From: Polaromonas sp.
Lineage (GTDB): Bacteria; Pseudomonadota; Gammaproteobacteria; Burkholderiales; Burkholderiaceae_C
Direction: 5' to 3'
DNA: 64,000 nt
Assembly: GCA_030655515.1 (NCBI GenBank)
Contig: JAURVI010000045.1
Coordinates: forward strand, 1-64,000
The notes under the pieces: generated by a model
Told to the model about the DNA's origin: nothing
Database searches by the model: none
What the model saw: only the letters and a program-made list of their open reading frames with translations
Program-made: the position numbers and the translations under genes
In this document: positions 25,705 to 37,597 of the stretch, piece after piece
How the letters are laid out: the number at the start of each line of letters is the position of its first letter
Numbering within the stretch: the stretch's first letter is position 1

Positions 25705-26219
25705 GGGCTTGCTCCGGGGTTGGCTGCCTGGGGTTCAAAAATGGCCAGCAGCCGGTTTTCGTAACGCGCCTTGATGTCGGCCGCCATCTGCGCCGGGTCG
25801 CTGCAATCGAGCGCATGAACCAGAATGTGTTTGCGCTCTTCATCGACGAGGCAGGAGACCGTCCCCGGCGTGGTCGTGATGATGCTGGCCAGCAGGGAAA
25901 TGGCTGTCGGGTGGCTGAGCGCCAGCGGCACCGTGACCCAGGCTGGCCGTGGTCGCGACATGGGACCCAGCACCAGCCGCGCCACCGTGATGTTGGACAC
26001 CACGATGTCCCACAGCACGACCAGCATCAAACGCAGCGCCGGTGCAAAACGCATGGTTTTTGTCGCTGGCAGGAAGTTGTGCAGCAGGCGCGGCACCAGC
26101 AGGCCGATCAGCACGGCCGAGATCAGGTGAAACGGTGCCAGCGTGTGTTGCAGCAGCAGCCAACTGGCGGCCAGCAGCACGGACAGCCAGGGGTGGGCGA
26201 ACCAGCGGTTTTTTTCCAT
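25701..26219 (-). CDS. phaE: Mrp/Pha antiporter subunit E
   Basis: The 172-aa protein resembles MnhE: an N-terminal pair of helices (WLSVLLAASWLLLQHTLAPFHLISAVLIGLLVPRLL) and the soluble tail TTTPGTVSCLVDEERKHILVHALD, which is the family signature (TPGTVS). The ATG at 26219 overlaps the D-subunit stop by one base, so the genes are translationally coupled. Confidence 0.92.
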   Translation of the reverse strand: MEKNRWFAHPWLSVLLAASWLLLQHTLAPFHLISAVLIGLLVPRLLHNFLPATKTMRFAPALRLMLVVLWDIVVSNITVARLVLGPMSRPRPAWVTVPLALSHPTAISLLASIITTTPGTVSCLVDEERKHILVHALDCSDPAQMAADIKARYENRLLAIFEPQAANPGASP

Positions 26220-27856
26220 CACTGGCCTTTCGCAGCGGGCAGCCGCACTTCGCCCTCGCCGCCACGGTAAGGCCGCGTGGTGGTGGCCTCCGCGCCGCCG
26301 ACCGGACCCAGCACGGCTCCGGCGTAAGCGGCCCGGTCAGCCAGTTGCAAGGCCGCGGCATCGGTATAGCGTTTGAGCGGGGACGCCGCCACGGCAAGCA
26401 GCAGGCTGAGCGCCAGCAAGCCCAGCGTCGCCAGCGTCAGGCGCGAGCTGGTGCCCGGGCGAACCGACAGGTCGCCCGCCGGCAGCACGCTCCAGAACAG
26501 GATGGAGCCGGCGCGCGCCAGCCCGATCAGCGTCAGGAAGCTGACCACCAGCACCACCGTCCAGACCCACCCCTGGGCCGGCGTGGGCGCCGCACTTTCC
26601 AGAATCATCAGCTTGCCAAGAAAGCCGGGCAGCGGCGGCAAGCCGGCGGCCGACGCTGCGCCGAGCAGCGTCATGAGACCCAGCAGCACCGGCTGCTCCA
26701 CGGGTGTGGCGGGTTGCAGCCGGTCGCCGGTTTCCCCGCGCTGGGAAGCCACCAACTCGACCAGCAGGAACAGCGCAGCGATCACCAGCGTGCTATGCAC
26801 CATGTAATAAAGCGCGGCCGACATGGCCTGCGGGGTGAACAGGCCGATACCGGCCAGGATGGTGCCGACAGACGCCACGGTGAGGTAGGCCACCAGCCGT
26901 GTCAGACTGTGCGCCGCCAGCGCGCCCAGCACGCCGAGCGCCATGGTGATCAGCGCGACCGGCAGCAGCCAGGGCTGGGCGGCCAGCGCGGCGTGGCCCG
27001 CGCCTTCGCCAAGAATCACCGCATGCACGCGGATGATGCCGTACACGCCGACCTTGGTCATGATGGCAAACATCGCGGCGACCGGGGCGCTGGCTGCGGC
27101 GTAGGTGCCGGGCAGCCACAGGTAGAGCGGCACGATGGCCGCCTTGAGGCCGAACACGACCAGCAGCACCATGGCCCCGGCCTTGAACAGGGCGGCTTCC
27201 TGAGGGGCGAGTTGCGCCACGCGCAGCGCCAGGTCGGCCATGTTGAGGGTGCCGGCCACGCCATAGATGATGGCCAGGCCCACCAGGAACAGCGCCGAGG
27301 CCACGAGGTTGAGCACGACATAGTGCATGCCCGCCTTGAAACGCTCACGCCCCTGGCCATGCACCAGCAGCACATAGGAAGCGATCAGCAGCACTTCAAA
27401 AAACACGAACAGGTTGAACAGGTCGCCCGTCACGAAGGCACCGGATACACCCATGAGGAGGAAGTGGATCATGGTGTGAAAGTGGCGTCCGTGGGTGTCC
27501 CAGCCGCCCGCGGCATACCAGAGCACCGGCACCGCGATGGTCCAGGTCAGGGCCAGCATCATGGCGTTCAGGCGGTCGATGACCAGAACGATGCCGAAGG
27601 GCGCAGGCCAGCCGCCCAGGGGGTAAACGGCCAGTGTTCCTGTCGCGGCTTCGGTCATGAGGCGCCAGGCCAGCACGGCGCCGAACACCACCGAGACCAG
27701 GCTCAGCAGGCGCCTGCGGTGCAGCAGCGGTCCGCCGTGGCTGGCCTCGCCGCCATGGTCGCCCATGAGCAGCAGGGCCACGGCCGTGAACAGCGGCAAC
27801 AGCACCGGCAGCACCGGCAGGTGAGCGGAAAACAGGGTGTGCAGCAAGTCGGTCAT
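26219..27856 (-). CDS. phaD: Mrp/Pha antiporter subunit D (NuoL/M/N-like)
   Basis: The 545-aa polytopic membrane protein belongs to the proton-conducting antiporter family shared with complex I subunits ND2/ND4/ND5. Visible segments are DRLNAMMLALTWTIAVPVLWY, GDLFNLFVFFEVLLIASYVLLVHG (E and F-rich proton-path helix), and SAPVAAMFAIMTKVGVYGIIRVHAV with the key Lys. It overlaps subunit C upstream and subunit E downstream by ATGA junctions. Confidence 0.94.
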   Translation of the reverse strand: MTDLLHTLFSAHLPVLPVLLPLFTAVALLLMGDHGGEASHGGPLLHRRRLLSLVSVVFGAVLAWRLMTEAATGTLAVYPLGGWPAPFGIVLVIDRLNAMMLALTWTIAVPVLWYAAGGWDTHGRHFHTMIHFLLMGVSGAFVTGDLFNLFVFFEVLLIASYVLLVHGQGRERFKAGMHYVVLNLVASALFLVGLAIIYGVAGTLNMADLALRVAQLAPQEAALFKAGAMVLLVVFGLKAAIVPLYLWLPGTYAAASAPVAAMFAIMTKVGVYGIIRVHAVILGEGAGHAALAAQPWLLPVALITMALGVLGALAAHSLTRLVAYLTVASVGTILAGIGLFTPQAMSAALYYMVHSTLVIAALFLLVELVASQRGETGDRLQPATPVEQPVLLGLMTLLGAASAAGLPPLPGFLGKLMILESAAPTPAQGWVWTVVLVVSFLTLIGLARAGSILFWSVLPAGDLSVRPGTSSRLTLATLGLLALSLLLAVAASPLKRYTDAAALQLADRAAYAGAVLGPVGGAEATTTRPYRGGEGEVRLPAAKGQ

Positions 27857-28218
27857 GCCGCCTCGTCCCTGGCCTTGCCGGGGCCATGACCGGGCTCGTG
27901 CCCGTCCACGTGGTCGGTGCCGGATTCGTGGCGGCTGCGCAGCGCCAGTTCAATCACAAAACCCGTGGTGGCGAAGCCGATCACGATGGCCGTCAGCACC
28001 AGCGCTTGCGGCAGCGGGTCGGCGACGCGTCCGGTGGCTGAAAGAATGGGCGCGGCATCCTGCCAGAGGCGACCCATGGCGAAAATGAACACGTTGACGG
28101 CGTAGCCCAGCAGGCTCAGGCCCAGCACCACCGGCCAGGTGCGTCCGCGCAGGATCAGGTAGATGCCCGTCGCCGTGACGACGCCGATGCCGCTGGCCAC
28201 CAGAAACTCCAGGCTCAT
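27853..28218 (-). CDS. phaC: Mrp/Pha antiporter subunit C (NuoK-like)
   Basis: The 121-aa protein with three helices matches MnhC/NuoK: VASGIGVVTATGIYLILRGRTWPVVLGLSLLGYAVNVFIFAMG, then DPLPQALVLTAIVIGFATTGFVIELALR. The last segment is the MnhC/NuoK signature. It overlaps its neighbours on both sides within the operon. The name phaC here means the K+ antiporter subunit, not PHA synthase. Confidence 0.93.
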   Translation of the reverse strand: MSLEFLVASGIGVVTATGIYLILRGRTWPVVLGLSLLGYAVNVFIFAMGRLWQDAAPILSATGRVADPLPQALVLTAIVIGFATTGFVIELALRSRHESGTDHVDGHEPGHGPGKARDEAA

Positions 28219-31079
28219 GGTTGTACCCTGTTGCGGGGGCGGGGCGCGTTGGCCGTGCCCGATTCGCGGGTCACCGAACCCAGGGTGGACAGCGTCAGCA
28301 GGGTGGCGCCGACCACGGTGATGTACACGCCGAGGTCAAACAGCGCGGCAGTAGCCAGCGGGATGTTGCCCAGCAGCGGTACATGGGGATGGCCGTGGGC
28401 GCTGGTCAGGAAGGGTTGACCAAGCACAAAGGCGCCCACACCCGTGAGCCCCGCAATGCCCAGACCCATGCCGATCCAGCGCACGAAGCGGTTTCCGCCC
28501 TCGGCCCGCAGCAGGGCTTCGGCGCGCGACTGGCCCATGGCCATGTATTGCAGCACCAGCGCCACGGCGGTGATCAGCCCGGCAATGAAACCGCCCCCCG
28601 GCTGGTTGTGGCCGCGCATGAAGATGTAGAGGGTGACCACCAGCGCCAGCGGAAGCACCACGCGAGCAGCCACGCGCAGCATCAGCGGCTGGGCGGCGAA
28701 AGTCCATGCCAGGCCTTGAGTATCGGTTGCCGGGCGGCGCGTGCGCATGCCGTCCATCAGCGCCAGCACACCAATGGCCGCGATCCCGAGCACGGTGATT
28801 TCGCCGAAGGTGTCATAGCCGCGGAAGTCCACCAGGATCACGTTGACGACGTTGGTGCCGCCGCCGGCAATGGCCGACTGGTTGAGGAAATACCAGGCGA
28901 TCGAATCGTGGTCGCGCGTGAGCATGACCCAAGCCAGCCAGGCGATGCCCGCGCCGCCGCACAGGGCGAGCGCGGCGTCGCGCGTGCGGCGCCCGGTGGA
29001 AGACTCGTGCGGGGAATGCCGGGGCAGCAGCGCCAGCCCCATGAGCAGCAGCACAGTGGAAACCACTTCCACCGTCAGTTGCGTGAGCGCGAGGTCCGGG
29101 GCCGAGAAGCCGATAAAGCTCAGCGCGGCCACCAAGCCTACCACGCCGACGACCACGACCGACTGGAAACGCTGGTGGTGATGCAGGGCCAGCCAGGCGC
29201 AGGCCAGCAGCAGCAGGCCCCAGACCACCAGCGCCGGGAGCGACACCGGCAGCAGGGTACGCGTGCCGGTGCCGGGTGCTTCACCCGACAGCAGCGGCGC
29301 GGCTGCGACCGCCACCGCGGCCATCAGCATCCAGGCGATGTAGCGCTGCAGCGAGGACGTTTCCAGCCTGGCGGTGAGGCGGCCGGCGGTGTTGAAGAGC
29401 CGGTCCGAGCCGCGGGTAAACAGATTCAGGCCCGTCAGCAGGCCGAACCAGTTTTCGGAGCCCAGGCGGTGCAGGCGGCCAGTGCGCGCCAGCATGAAGT
29501 ACAGGCCGGCACCGCCGACCAGCGCCAGCACGCTCAGCAGCAGCGGCAGGTTCAGACCGTGCCAGATCGCCAGGTGGTAGGCGGGCGGGGCGGCGCCCAG
29601 CATGGCGGTGGCGGCGGCCAGTACCATGGGCCCGAGGAGCAGGGAGGGCAGCAGGCCAACCGCAACGCAGATCACGGCCAGCAGGATCACCGGCGCTTTC
29701 ATGCCCATGGGCGGCTCGTGTGGATGCGGGTTGGGCAGATCGCGCGCAGGCCCGTTGAAGAAGATGTCGTGAACCAGCCGCACGGAATAGGCCACGCTGA
29801 ACAGCGCGGCCAGTGTCGCGACGGCGGGCACCAGCCAGCGCCAGCCGCCGGCCTGGGCGAAGGTCACGGTTTCGGTCAGGAACATTTCCTTGGACAGAAA
29901 GCCATTGAACAGGGGCACACCCGCCATGGCTGCTGCCGCCACCATCGCCAGCGTGGCGGTCCAGGGCATGAAATGACGCAGGCCGCCGAGCAGGCGCTTG
30001 TCCCGCGTGCCGGTTTCGTGATCCACGATGCCGGCAATCATGAATAGCGCCGCCTTGAAGCTGGCATGGTTGAGGATGTGAAACATCGCTGCCACGGCCG
30101 CCAGCGGCGAACCCAGCCCGATCAGGAAGGTGATCAGCCCCAGATGGCTGATGGTCGAATACGCCAGCAAGGCCTTGAGATCGTGTTTGAAAATGGCGAC
30201 GAAGGCGGCAAAGGCCATGGTCACCAGCCCGGTGGTGGAAACGAGGCCGAAGAAGAGTTCTGTGCCGCCTATCACGGGCGTCAGACGTGCCATCAGGAAT
30301 ATCCCGGCCTTGACCATGGTGGCCGAGTGCAGGTAAGCCGATACTGGCGTGGGCGCTGCCATGGCCTGGGGCAGCCAGAAATGGAAAGGGAACTGTGCGC
30401 TTTTGGTGAAGCAGCCGAGCAGAATCAGGATCAGCGCCGCGGGATAGCGGCTGTCGGCCTGGATGCGCGCGCCCTGGTCCAGCATCAGGCTCAGCTCGTA
30501 GGTGCCGGCCGTCTGGCCCAGCAGCACAAAGCCGCCCAGCATGGCCAGGCCGCCGCCCCCGGTGAGCGCCAGCGCCATGCGCGCTCCGTCGCGCGACTCG
30601 GCGCGGTGGTTCCAGTAACCGATCAGGAGGAAAGAGGAAATGCTGGTCAGTTCCCAGAACACGATCAGCAGCAGCAGGTTGTCCGACAGCGCAATGCCCA
30701 GCATGGCGGACATGAACAGCATCAGGGTGCTGAAAAATTTCCCGACCGGATCTTCCTTGTCCAGGTAGAAATGCGCATACAGGATGATCAGCAGGCCGAT
30801 GCCGGTGATCAAGAGCGCAAACATGAGCGACAGGCCGTCCAGCCGGAAACCCAGGTTCAGGCCGATTTCCGGCACCCAGGGCATGAAGCTGTGCAGCACC
30901 TCGCCGGCCATGATGGCGGGTGTGTGCATCAGCAGCAGGGTGAGGCTGCCGGCGGTAATGGCCGCCGCCAGCCAGGCCGTGCGGCTGCGTTGGCTTGCCG
31001 ATGGATGTGCTGCAGACCCGTACCAGCCCGTCAGTACAGTGCCGGCCAGCAGGGGGAGAAGAATGATCAGCGAGAGCAA
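28215..31079 (-). CDS. phaAB: Mrp/Pha antiporter fused subunits A and B
   Basis: The 954-aa protein is a fusion. Residues 1 to about 790 are MrpA-like: the NuoL-like core with HFYLDKEDPVGKFFSTLMLFMSAMLGIALSDN and FLLIGYWNHRAESRDGARMAL, plus the MrpA-specific C-terminal helices. The last 160 residues are the MnhB domain with VVTLYIFMRGHNQPGGGFIAGLITAVALVLQYMA. Fusion of A and B is known in group 2 Mrp/Pha systems. The start is a TTG at 31079; the frame upstream reaches a stop after nine codons with no ATG or GTG. It is the first gene of the operon phaAB-C-D-E-F-G, which supports pH and cation balance. Confidence 0.93.
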   Translation of the reverse strand: MLSLIILLPLLAGTVLTGWYGSAAHPSASQRSRTAWLAAAITAGSLTLLLMHTPAIMAGEVLHSFMPWVPEIGLNLGFRLDGLSLMFALLITGIGLLIILYAHFYLDKEDPVGKFFSTLMLFMSAMLGIALSDNLLLLIVFWELTSISSFLLIGYWNHRAESRDGARMALALTGGGGLAMLGGFVLLGQTAGTYELSLMLDQGARIQADSRYPAALILILLGCFTKSAQFPFHFWLPQAMAAPTPVSAYLHSATMVKAGIFLMARLTPVIGGTELFFGLVSTTGLVTMAFAAFVAIFKHDLKALLAYSTISHLGLITFLIGLGSPLAAVAAMFHILNHASFKAALFMIAGIVDHETGTRDKRLLGGLRHFMPWTATLAMVAAAAMAGVPLFNGFLSKEMFLTETVTFAQAGGWRWLVPAVATLAALFSVAYSVRLVHDIFFNGPARDLPNPHPHEPPMGMKAPVILLAVICVAVGLLPSLLLGPMVLAAATAMLGAAPPAYHLAIWHGLNLPLLLSVLALVGGAGLYFMLARTGRLHRLGSENWFGLLTGLNLFTRGSDRLFNTAGRLTARLETSSLQRYIAWMLMAAVAVAAAPLLSGEAPGTGTRTLLPVSLPALVVWGLLLLACAWLALHHHQRFQSVVVVGVVGLVAALSFIGFSAPDLALTQLTVEVVSTVLLLMGLALLPRHSPHESSTGRRTRDAALALCGGAGIAWLAWVMLTRDHDSIAWYFLNQSAIAGGGTNVVNVILVDFRGYDTFGEITVLGIAAIGVLALMDGMRTRRPATDTQGLAWTFAAQPLMLRVAARVVLPLALVVTLYIFMRGHNQPGGGFIAGLITAVALVLQYMAMGQSRAEALLRAEGGNRFVRWIGMGLGIAGLTGVGAFVLGQPFLTSAHGHPHVPLLGNIPLATAALFDLGVYITVVGATLLTLSTLGSVTRESGTANAPRPRNRVQP

Positions 31080-31208
31080 GGTCTGGAATTCCGTTAACGG
31101 GTCACTCTAGGGGGCCTTTGCGTAGCGTCTGATCGTGAGGCTTCTTCCGGGAAATAAAACACGAATCCGGCGTCAGGCCGCCGGTCGGTTCGGGTTCGGC
31201 GAGCGCTG

Positions 31209-31817
31209 TCAGTGTTTTTGTGCGCCGGTGCCCGACATCAGCTTGTCGGTGTAGGCAATCGCGAGGGCCGACAGCAGGAAGGTGATGTGGATGGCGGTCT
31301 GCGCAATCAGCACCCGGTCCGTGTAGTTGTCGGCATTGATGAAGGTTTTGAGCAGGTGGATGGAGCTGATGCCGATGATGGCGGTGGCGAGCTTGACCTT
31401 GAGCACGGACGCGTTGACATGGCTCAGCCATTCCGGCTGGTCGCGGTGGCCCTCCAGGTTCATGCGGCTCACAAAGGTTTCGTAGCCGCCGACGATCACC
31501 ATGATCAGCAGGTTGGAGATCATGACCACGTCGATCAGCGCCAGAACCACCAGCATGATGACGGTCTCGTTGAGCGTCACAATGGGCGCCGCCGTTTTGT
31601 AGCCAATGCTCGTGATCAGCGCCTGCAAGGCGGTCTGGCTGCCGAAGGCCGCCTCGATCAGGTGCAGCAGCTCGACCAGGAAGTGAAACACATAGACGCC
31701 TTGCGCCGCGATCAGGCCGACGTACAGCGGCAACTGCAGCCAGCGGCTGGCGAAGATAAAGTTGGGAATCGGTCGCAGCGGCGAAACTTTGGCAGGGGTG
31801 ATCTTGAGGTCTGACAT
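31209..31817 (-). CDS. UPF0114/YqhA-family membrane protein (TIGR00645)
   Basis: The 202-aa protein has about four membrane helices. The recognisable core is FASRWLQLPLYVGLIAAQGVYVF, MLVVLALIDVVMISNLLIMVIVGGYETFVSRM and KVKLATAIIGISSIHLLKTFINA. Function is not established for this family. It is on the same strand as the antiporter operon and 129 bp upstream of it, so a shared transcript is possible but not shown. The start at 31817 gives MSDLKITPAKVSPLRPIPNF; the longer frame runs into the acs promoter region. Confidence 0.88.
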   Translation of the reverse strand: MSDLKITPAKVSPLRPIPNFIFASRWLQLPLYVGLIAAQGVYVFHFLVELLHLIEAAFGSQTALQALITSIGYKTAAPIVTLNETVIMLVVLALIDVVMISNLLIMVIVGGYETFVSRMNLEGHRDQPEWLSHVNASVLKVKLATAIIGISSIHLLKTFINADNYTDRVLIAQTAIHITFLLSALAIAYTDKLMSGTGAQKH

Positions 31818-31978
31818 AAGGGTAAGGATTGATGCGGACTTCGCGGATTGTAGGCGCGTTGTCCAGCTTGCCCGGCTTCGGCTTAAGGCTGTAAGCTTGG
31901 CGCCAGTCAGTGGACTGTAAGTGCAAAATATGACATTCGCACGCATTGCAAATTAAAAACCGAGGAGACCCAGTCATC

Positions 31979-33982
<2,004 letters not shown>

Positions 33983-34004
33983 AGGGTTGCGCCGGGATCC
34001 CCGG

Positions 34005-34049
34005 CGGCATAAAAAAAGCCCGTTGAGTCAACGGGCTTTTTTTATGCCG
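34005..34049. terminator. Bidirectional intrinsic terminator
   Basis: The perfect stem GGCATAAAAAAAGCCCGTTG(A) (34006-34026) pairs with the complement ending at 34048, with A-run and T-run on the two sides. It serves acs from the left and the convergent cytochrome c gene from the right. Confidence 0.9.
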
Positions 34050-34060
34050 GACGGTCGGAC

Positions 34061-34375
34061 TTATTTTTGCGTCAGCACCCAGGCAGCCAGTTTTTTGGCT
34101 TCGTCGGCATTGACCTGGGCGTTGGCTGGCATGGGCACAGGGCCCCACACGCCGGCACCGCCCTTGACGATCTTCGCAGCCAGTTTGTCAACGGCGTCCT
34201 TCTGACCCGCATATTTGGCCGCCACATCCTTGTAGGACGGGCCGACCAGCTTGGTCGCCACGGCATGGCAGGCCATGCAGTTTTTGGCCGTGGCCAGTTG
34301 CAGGTCGGCCAGCGCCGGAGTTGAAACCGCCACACCAGCGGCCAGGGAAGCGATTGCCAAAAATACACGTTTCAT
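34061..34375 (-). CDS. Small periplasmic class I cytochrome c
   Basis: The 104-aa protein has a signal peptide ([23 protein letters not shown]), one haem site CMACH (C33, C36, H37) and the distal Met ligand M82 in GPVPMPANAQ, as in cytochromes c551/c552. It probably carries electrons to a terminal oxidase, perhaps the cbb3 enzyme encoded at 42365-45596 (inference). The start at 34375 has GAGG 6 bp upstream; ATGs at 34378 and 34387 are in frame. Confidence 0.92.
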   Translation of the reverse strand: MKRVFLAIASLAAGVAVSTPALADLQLATAKNCMACHAVATKLVGPSYKDVAAKYAGQKDAVDKLAAKIVKGGAGVWGPVPMPANAQVNADEAKKLAAWVLTQK

Positions 34376-34490
34376 CATTAACCTCATGGGAAGAGTTAGG
34401 GATTCGGTTACAGTCAGTCAACGCAATTGTAATGGTGTAGGTTGACCTTGCTTTGTAAACAGGTTTCCACCGGAGGTTCAGGAGTTACCC

Positions 34491-34730
34491 ATGTTCTTGC
34501 TACTGATAGGCATCGTCGGTCTGGCGATGAAATACCTTGAGATCGCGCCGGTCGCGGCCTGGAGCTGGTGGGTCGTTCTGGCCCCGTTTGGCCTGGCTGT
34601 GGTTTGGTGGTGGTGGGCAGACAAGTCCGGCTACACTGAAAAAAGAGCCATGGAAAAAATGGAAAAGCGCAAGCAGGCTCGTATTGACAAGCAGCGCGAT
34701 GCCATGGGTATGCTCAAAAGACGGAAATGA
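34491..34730 (+). CDS. Small Trp-rich membrane protein (TIGR04438 type)
   Basis: The 79-aa protein has two N-terminal membrane helices with tryptophan clusters (WSWWVVLAPFGLAVVWWWWADKSGY, residues 24-48), followed by a charged tail rich in Lys, Arg and Glu (EKRAMEKMEKRKQARIDKQRD). This is the betaproteobacterial small Trp-rich protein family; no function is known. GGAG precedes the ATG. A dispersed repeat follows directly after its stop. Confidence 0.85.
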   Translation: MFLLLIGIVGLAMKYLEIAPVAAWSWWVVLAPFGLAVVWWWWADKSGYTEKRAMEKMEKRKQARIDKQRDAMGMLKRRK

Positions 34731-34845
34731 CCCCCACGGTCACTCACAACGCGCGAGCTCCCTGCCCCCCGAGGGGCTGTGCTTGCTTGGGGCGGCCCGG
34801 CGCGGCGCACGGCGACTTCCATGGTCACTCACTGCGCTGCCCGTG
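34730..34845. repeat. Dispersed CCCC-GAGGGG repeat, copy 2
   Basis: It starts ACCCCCACGGTC as in copy 1 at 21717 and contains the identical CTCCCTGCCCCCCGAGGGG (34758-34776). It occupies the gap between the Trp-rich gene and the end of ilvD. No coding function is seen. Confidence 0.6.
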
Positions 34846-34851
34846 TCACAA

Positions 34852-36561
34852 TCAATAATCGTCGAGCACGGCTCCCTTGCTGGCGCTGGAAGCGTTGAAG
34901 GCAAACTTGGCCTGCACACCGCGCACGTAACGCGGCAGGGGAGCTTTCCAGCCTTGTTTGCGCCGGGCCAGTTCGGCGTCGCTGATATTGAGTTGCAGCA
35001 GCAACTGCTTGGCGTCAATCGTGATGGAGTCGCCTTCGTTGATGAAGGCGATGTTGCCGCCGGCCGCCGCTTCCGGCGCCACATGTCCGACCACCATGCC
35101 CCAGGTGCCGCCTGAAAAGCGGCCATCGGTGATGAGGCCGACGCTTTCGCCCAGGCCCGCGCCGATCAGCGCGCCGGTGGGGGCCAGCATTTCTGGCATG
35201 CCGGGGCCGCCTTTGGGGCCGAGGTAACGCAGCACCATCACGTCACCGGCCTTGATTTTTCCGGCCAGAATGGCGGCCAGCGCCGACTGCTCGTCGTCGA
35301 ACACGCGGGCCGGGCCGGTCATCACCGGGTTCTTCAAGCCGGTGATCTTGGCGACACAGCCTTCCGGGGACAGATTGCCTTTGAGAATGGCCAGGTGGCC
35401 TTGTTTGTACATCGGGTTGTTGATCGGACGAATCACATCCTGGTTGGCACGCGGCACGTCGGGCACGTCCTTGAGCACCTCGGCAATGGTCTGGCCGGAA
35501 ATCGTCAGGCAGTCGCCATGCAGCAGGCCCGCCTTGAGCAGCATTTTCATGACCTGCGGAATGCCGCCGGCCTGGTGCAGGCCCACCGCGAGGTATTTGC
35601 CGCTGGGCTTGAGGTCGCACAGCACAGGGGTTTTCTGGCGCACGCGCTCGAAGTCGTCAATCGTCCAGTCCACCCCGGCCGCATGGGCGATGGCCAGAAA
35701 GTGCAGCACCGCATTGGTCGAGCCGCCGATGGCCATGATCACGGCAACGGCGTTTTCAATCGCCTTTTTGGTCACGATGTCGCGCGGTTTGATGTTCTTT
35801 TTGATCGCTTCGATCAGCACCTTGGCCGACTCCTTGGCCGAGTTCACCTTCTCTTCGTGCGGGTTGGCCATCGTGGACGAGTAGGGCAGCGAAATGCCCA
35901 GCGCCTCGAACGAGGAGGACATGGTGTTGGCGGTGTACATGCCGCCGCAGCTTCCGGTGCCGGGAATCGCGCGGCGCTCGATTTGCAGCAGGTCTTCGTC
36001 GCTCATGCGGCCGGCCGCGTGTTCACCCACCGCTTCGAACACGCTCACGATGTTGAGGTCTTGGCCCTTGTAGTGGCCGGGCAGGATGGTGCCGCCGTAG
36101 ACGTAGATGGCCGGCACGTTGGCGCGCAGCATGCCCATCAGGCCGCCCGGCATGTTCTTGTCGCAGCCCCCAATCACCAGCACGCCGTCCATCCACTGGC
36201 CCTGGACGCAGGTTTCAATGCAGTCGGAGATCACCTCGCGGCTGACCAGCGAGTACTTCATGCCTTCGGTGCCCATGGCCATGCCGTCCGAAATGGTGGG
36301 GGTGCCGAAAACCTGCGCCTTGCCACCGGCTGCTTCGATGCCGGCAATCGCCGCGTCGGCCAGCTTTTGCAGGCCGCTGTTGCACGGCGTGATGGTGCTG
36401 TGCCCGTTGGCCACGCCGACCATGGGTTTTTTGAAGTCCGCGGCCTCGTAGCCCATCGCGTAGTACATGGAGCGGTTCGGTGCCCGCGACGTACCTTCGG
36501 TGATGTTTTTGCTGCGGCGGTTGATGGCGTCATCGCCGCTCTTGTCCTTGTCTTGCGTCAT
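34852..36561 (-). CDS. ilvD: Dihydroxy-acid dehydratase
   Basis: The 569-aa protein is of IlvD length. Cysteines that fit the 2Fe-2S cluster are C60 in [10 protein letters not shown]133 in [10 protein letters not shown] and C205 in [14 protein letters not shown]; the last two segments are the two ILVD_EDD signatures. It dehydrates 2,3-dihydroxy-isovalerate and 2,3-dihydroxy-3-methylvalerate in valine and isoleucine synthesis. The ATG at 36561 gives [20 protein letters not shown]. It is divergent from lgt. Confidence 0.95.
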   Translation of the reverse strand: MTQDKDKSGDDAINRRSKNITEGTSRAPNRSMYYAMGYEAADFKKPMVGVANGHSTITPCNSGLQKLADAAIAGIEAAGGKAQVFGTPTISDGMAMGTEGMKYSLVSREVISDCIETCVQGQWMDGVLVIGGCDKNMPGGLMGMLRANVPAIYVYGGTILPGHYKGQDLNIVSVFEAVGEHAAGRMSDEDLLQIERRAIPGTGSCGGMYTANTMSSSFEALGISLPYSSTMANPHEEKVNSAKESAKVLIEAIKKNIKPRDIVTKKAIENAVAVIMAIGGSTNAVLHFLAIAHAAGVDWTIDDFERVRQKTPVLCDLKPSGKYLAVGLHQAGGIPQVMKMLLKAGLLHGDCLTISGQTIAEVLKDVPDVPRANQDVIRPINNPMYKQGHLAILKGNLSPEGCVAKITGLKNPVMTGPARVFDDEQSALAAILAGKIKAGDVMVLRYLGPKGGPGMPEMLAPTGALIGAGLGESVGLITDGRFSGGTWGMVVGHVAPEAAAGGNIAFINEGDSITIDAKQLLLQLNISDAELARRKQGWKAPLPRYVRGVQAKFAFNASSASKGAVLDDY

Positions 36562-36734
36562 GGGGGGTCTCTTGGTTGGTTGGGTCGTTGGCAAACGCCG
36601 GTGAAGCGCTGCCAATTCGTAAGCGTACGGGTCATTTTATATGCCGCAGGAAAATGCGCGGCGCGTGGCTATCTCCAAACGCTGGTTCTGCCGGGGATGC
36701 TCGGCCGGGAGAGCGGGCTGGCACAATAAGCCGC

Positions 36735-37541
36735 ATGCTGATTCACCCGACCATCAATCCCGTCGCCCTGCAGTTGGGTCCGCTGGCCATCCACTGGTAC
36801 GGTTTGACCTACCTTGCCGCTTTCGGCCTGTTCCTGTTTCTGGGGTTGCGCCGCTTGCGCCATGAGCCCTATGCGTCGATGACGGGCGCCGCCGCGTGGA
36901 GCCGCAAGGACATCGAAGACATTCTCTTTCTGGGCGTGATGGGTGTCGTGCTGGGCGGGCGCATTGGCTACTGCCTGTTTTACAAGCCCGGTTATTACGC
37001 GACCCATCCGCTGGAGATTTTTTACGTCTGGCAGGGCGGCATGAGTTTTCACGGCGGTCTGCTGGGCGTGCTGGTCTCGCAAATCTGGTTTGCCCGCACC
37101 CGGAAAAAACCCTGGCTGCAGGTGATGGACCTGATCGCCCCCTGTGTGCCGACCGGGCTGGCTGCGGGGCGGGTTGGCAATTTTATCAACGGGGAATTGT
37201 GGGGGCGTTTCAGTAGTCCCGATCTGCCCTGGGGCATGGTGTTCAGAAACAGCGGCTCCCTGCTGCCGCGCCATCCTTCGCAAGTCTACCAGTTCCTGCT
37301 GGAAGGTTTGCTGCTCTTCGTGCTGCTGTGGCTGTACGCGCGCAAACCGCGCAAAACGGGCCAGGTCTCAGCGGCTTTTCTGGGCGGCTACGGCGCGTTG
37401 CGTTTTATCGCCGAGTTTTTCCGCGAACCGGACGACTTTCTGGGCGTTTTGGCGCTGGGCATGAGCATGGGGCAGTGGCTCTGCGTACCGATGATCGCTG
37501 CCGGGGCGTGGCTCTGGTTGTGGGCTGAAAAGCGGAAGTAG
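36735..37541 (+). CDS. lgt: Prolipoprotein diacylglyceryl transferase
   Basis: The 268-aa protein has seven predicted membrane helices and the Lgt motifs [30 protein letters not shown] (H106) and the signature [13 protein letters not shown] (R146). It attaches diacylglycerol to the lipobox cysteine of prolipoproteins, such as the efflux adaptor and outer-membrane factor of this window. The ATG at 36735 was chosen over a 53-residue upstream extension that has no Lgt similarity. Confidence 0.95.
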   Translation: MLIHPTINPVALQLGPLAIHWYGLTYLAAFGLFLFLGLRRLRHEPYASMTGAAAWSRKDIEDILFLGVMGVVLGGRIGYCLFYKPGYYATHPLEIFYVWQGGMSFHGGLLGVLVSQIWFARTRKKPWLQVMDLIAPCVPTGLAAGRVGNFINGELWGRFSSPDLPWGMVFRNSGSLLPRHPSQVYQFLLEGLLLFVLLWLYARKPRKTGQVSAAFLGGYGALRFIAEFFREPDDFLGVLALGMSMGQWLCVPMIAAGAWLWLWAEKRK

Positions 37542-37597
37542 CTCATGGCTAGTACTGCAGGCAGCGAGGTTGAATAAACTGTCTTGGTGAACCCCCT

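Noticed and set aside
26042-27889. A 615-codon open frame on the plus strand across the antiporter operon
   Set aside because: It is antisense to phaD and phaE, rich in Gln/His/Arg/Gly as expected for shadow frames, and contains no recognisable domain.
25065-31079. Respiratory complex I (nuo) genes
   Set aside because: The NuoL/M/N/K-like proteins occur with MnhE, MnhF, MnhG and a MnhB domain and without NuoA-J, so this is an Mrp/Pha antiporter.
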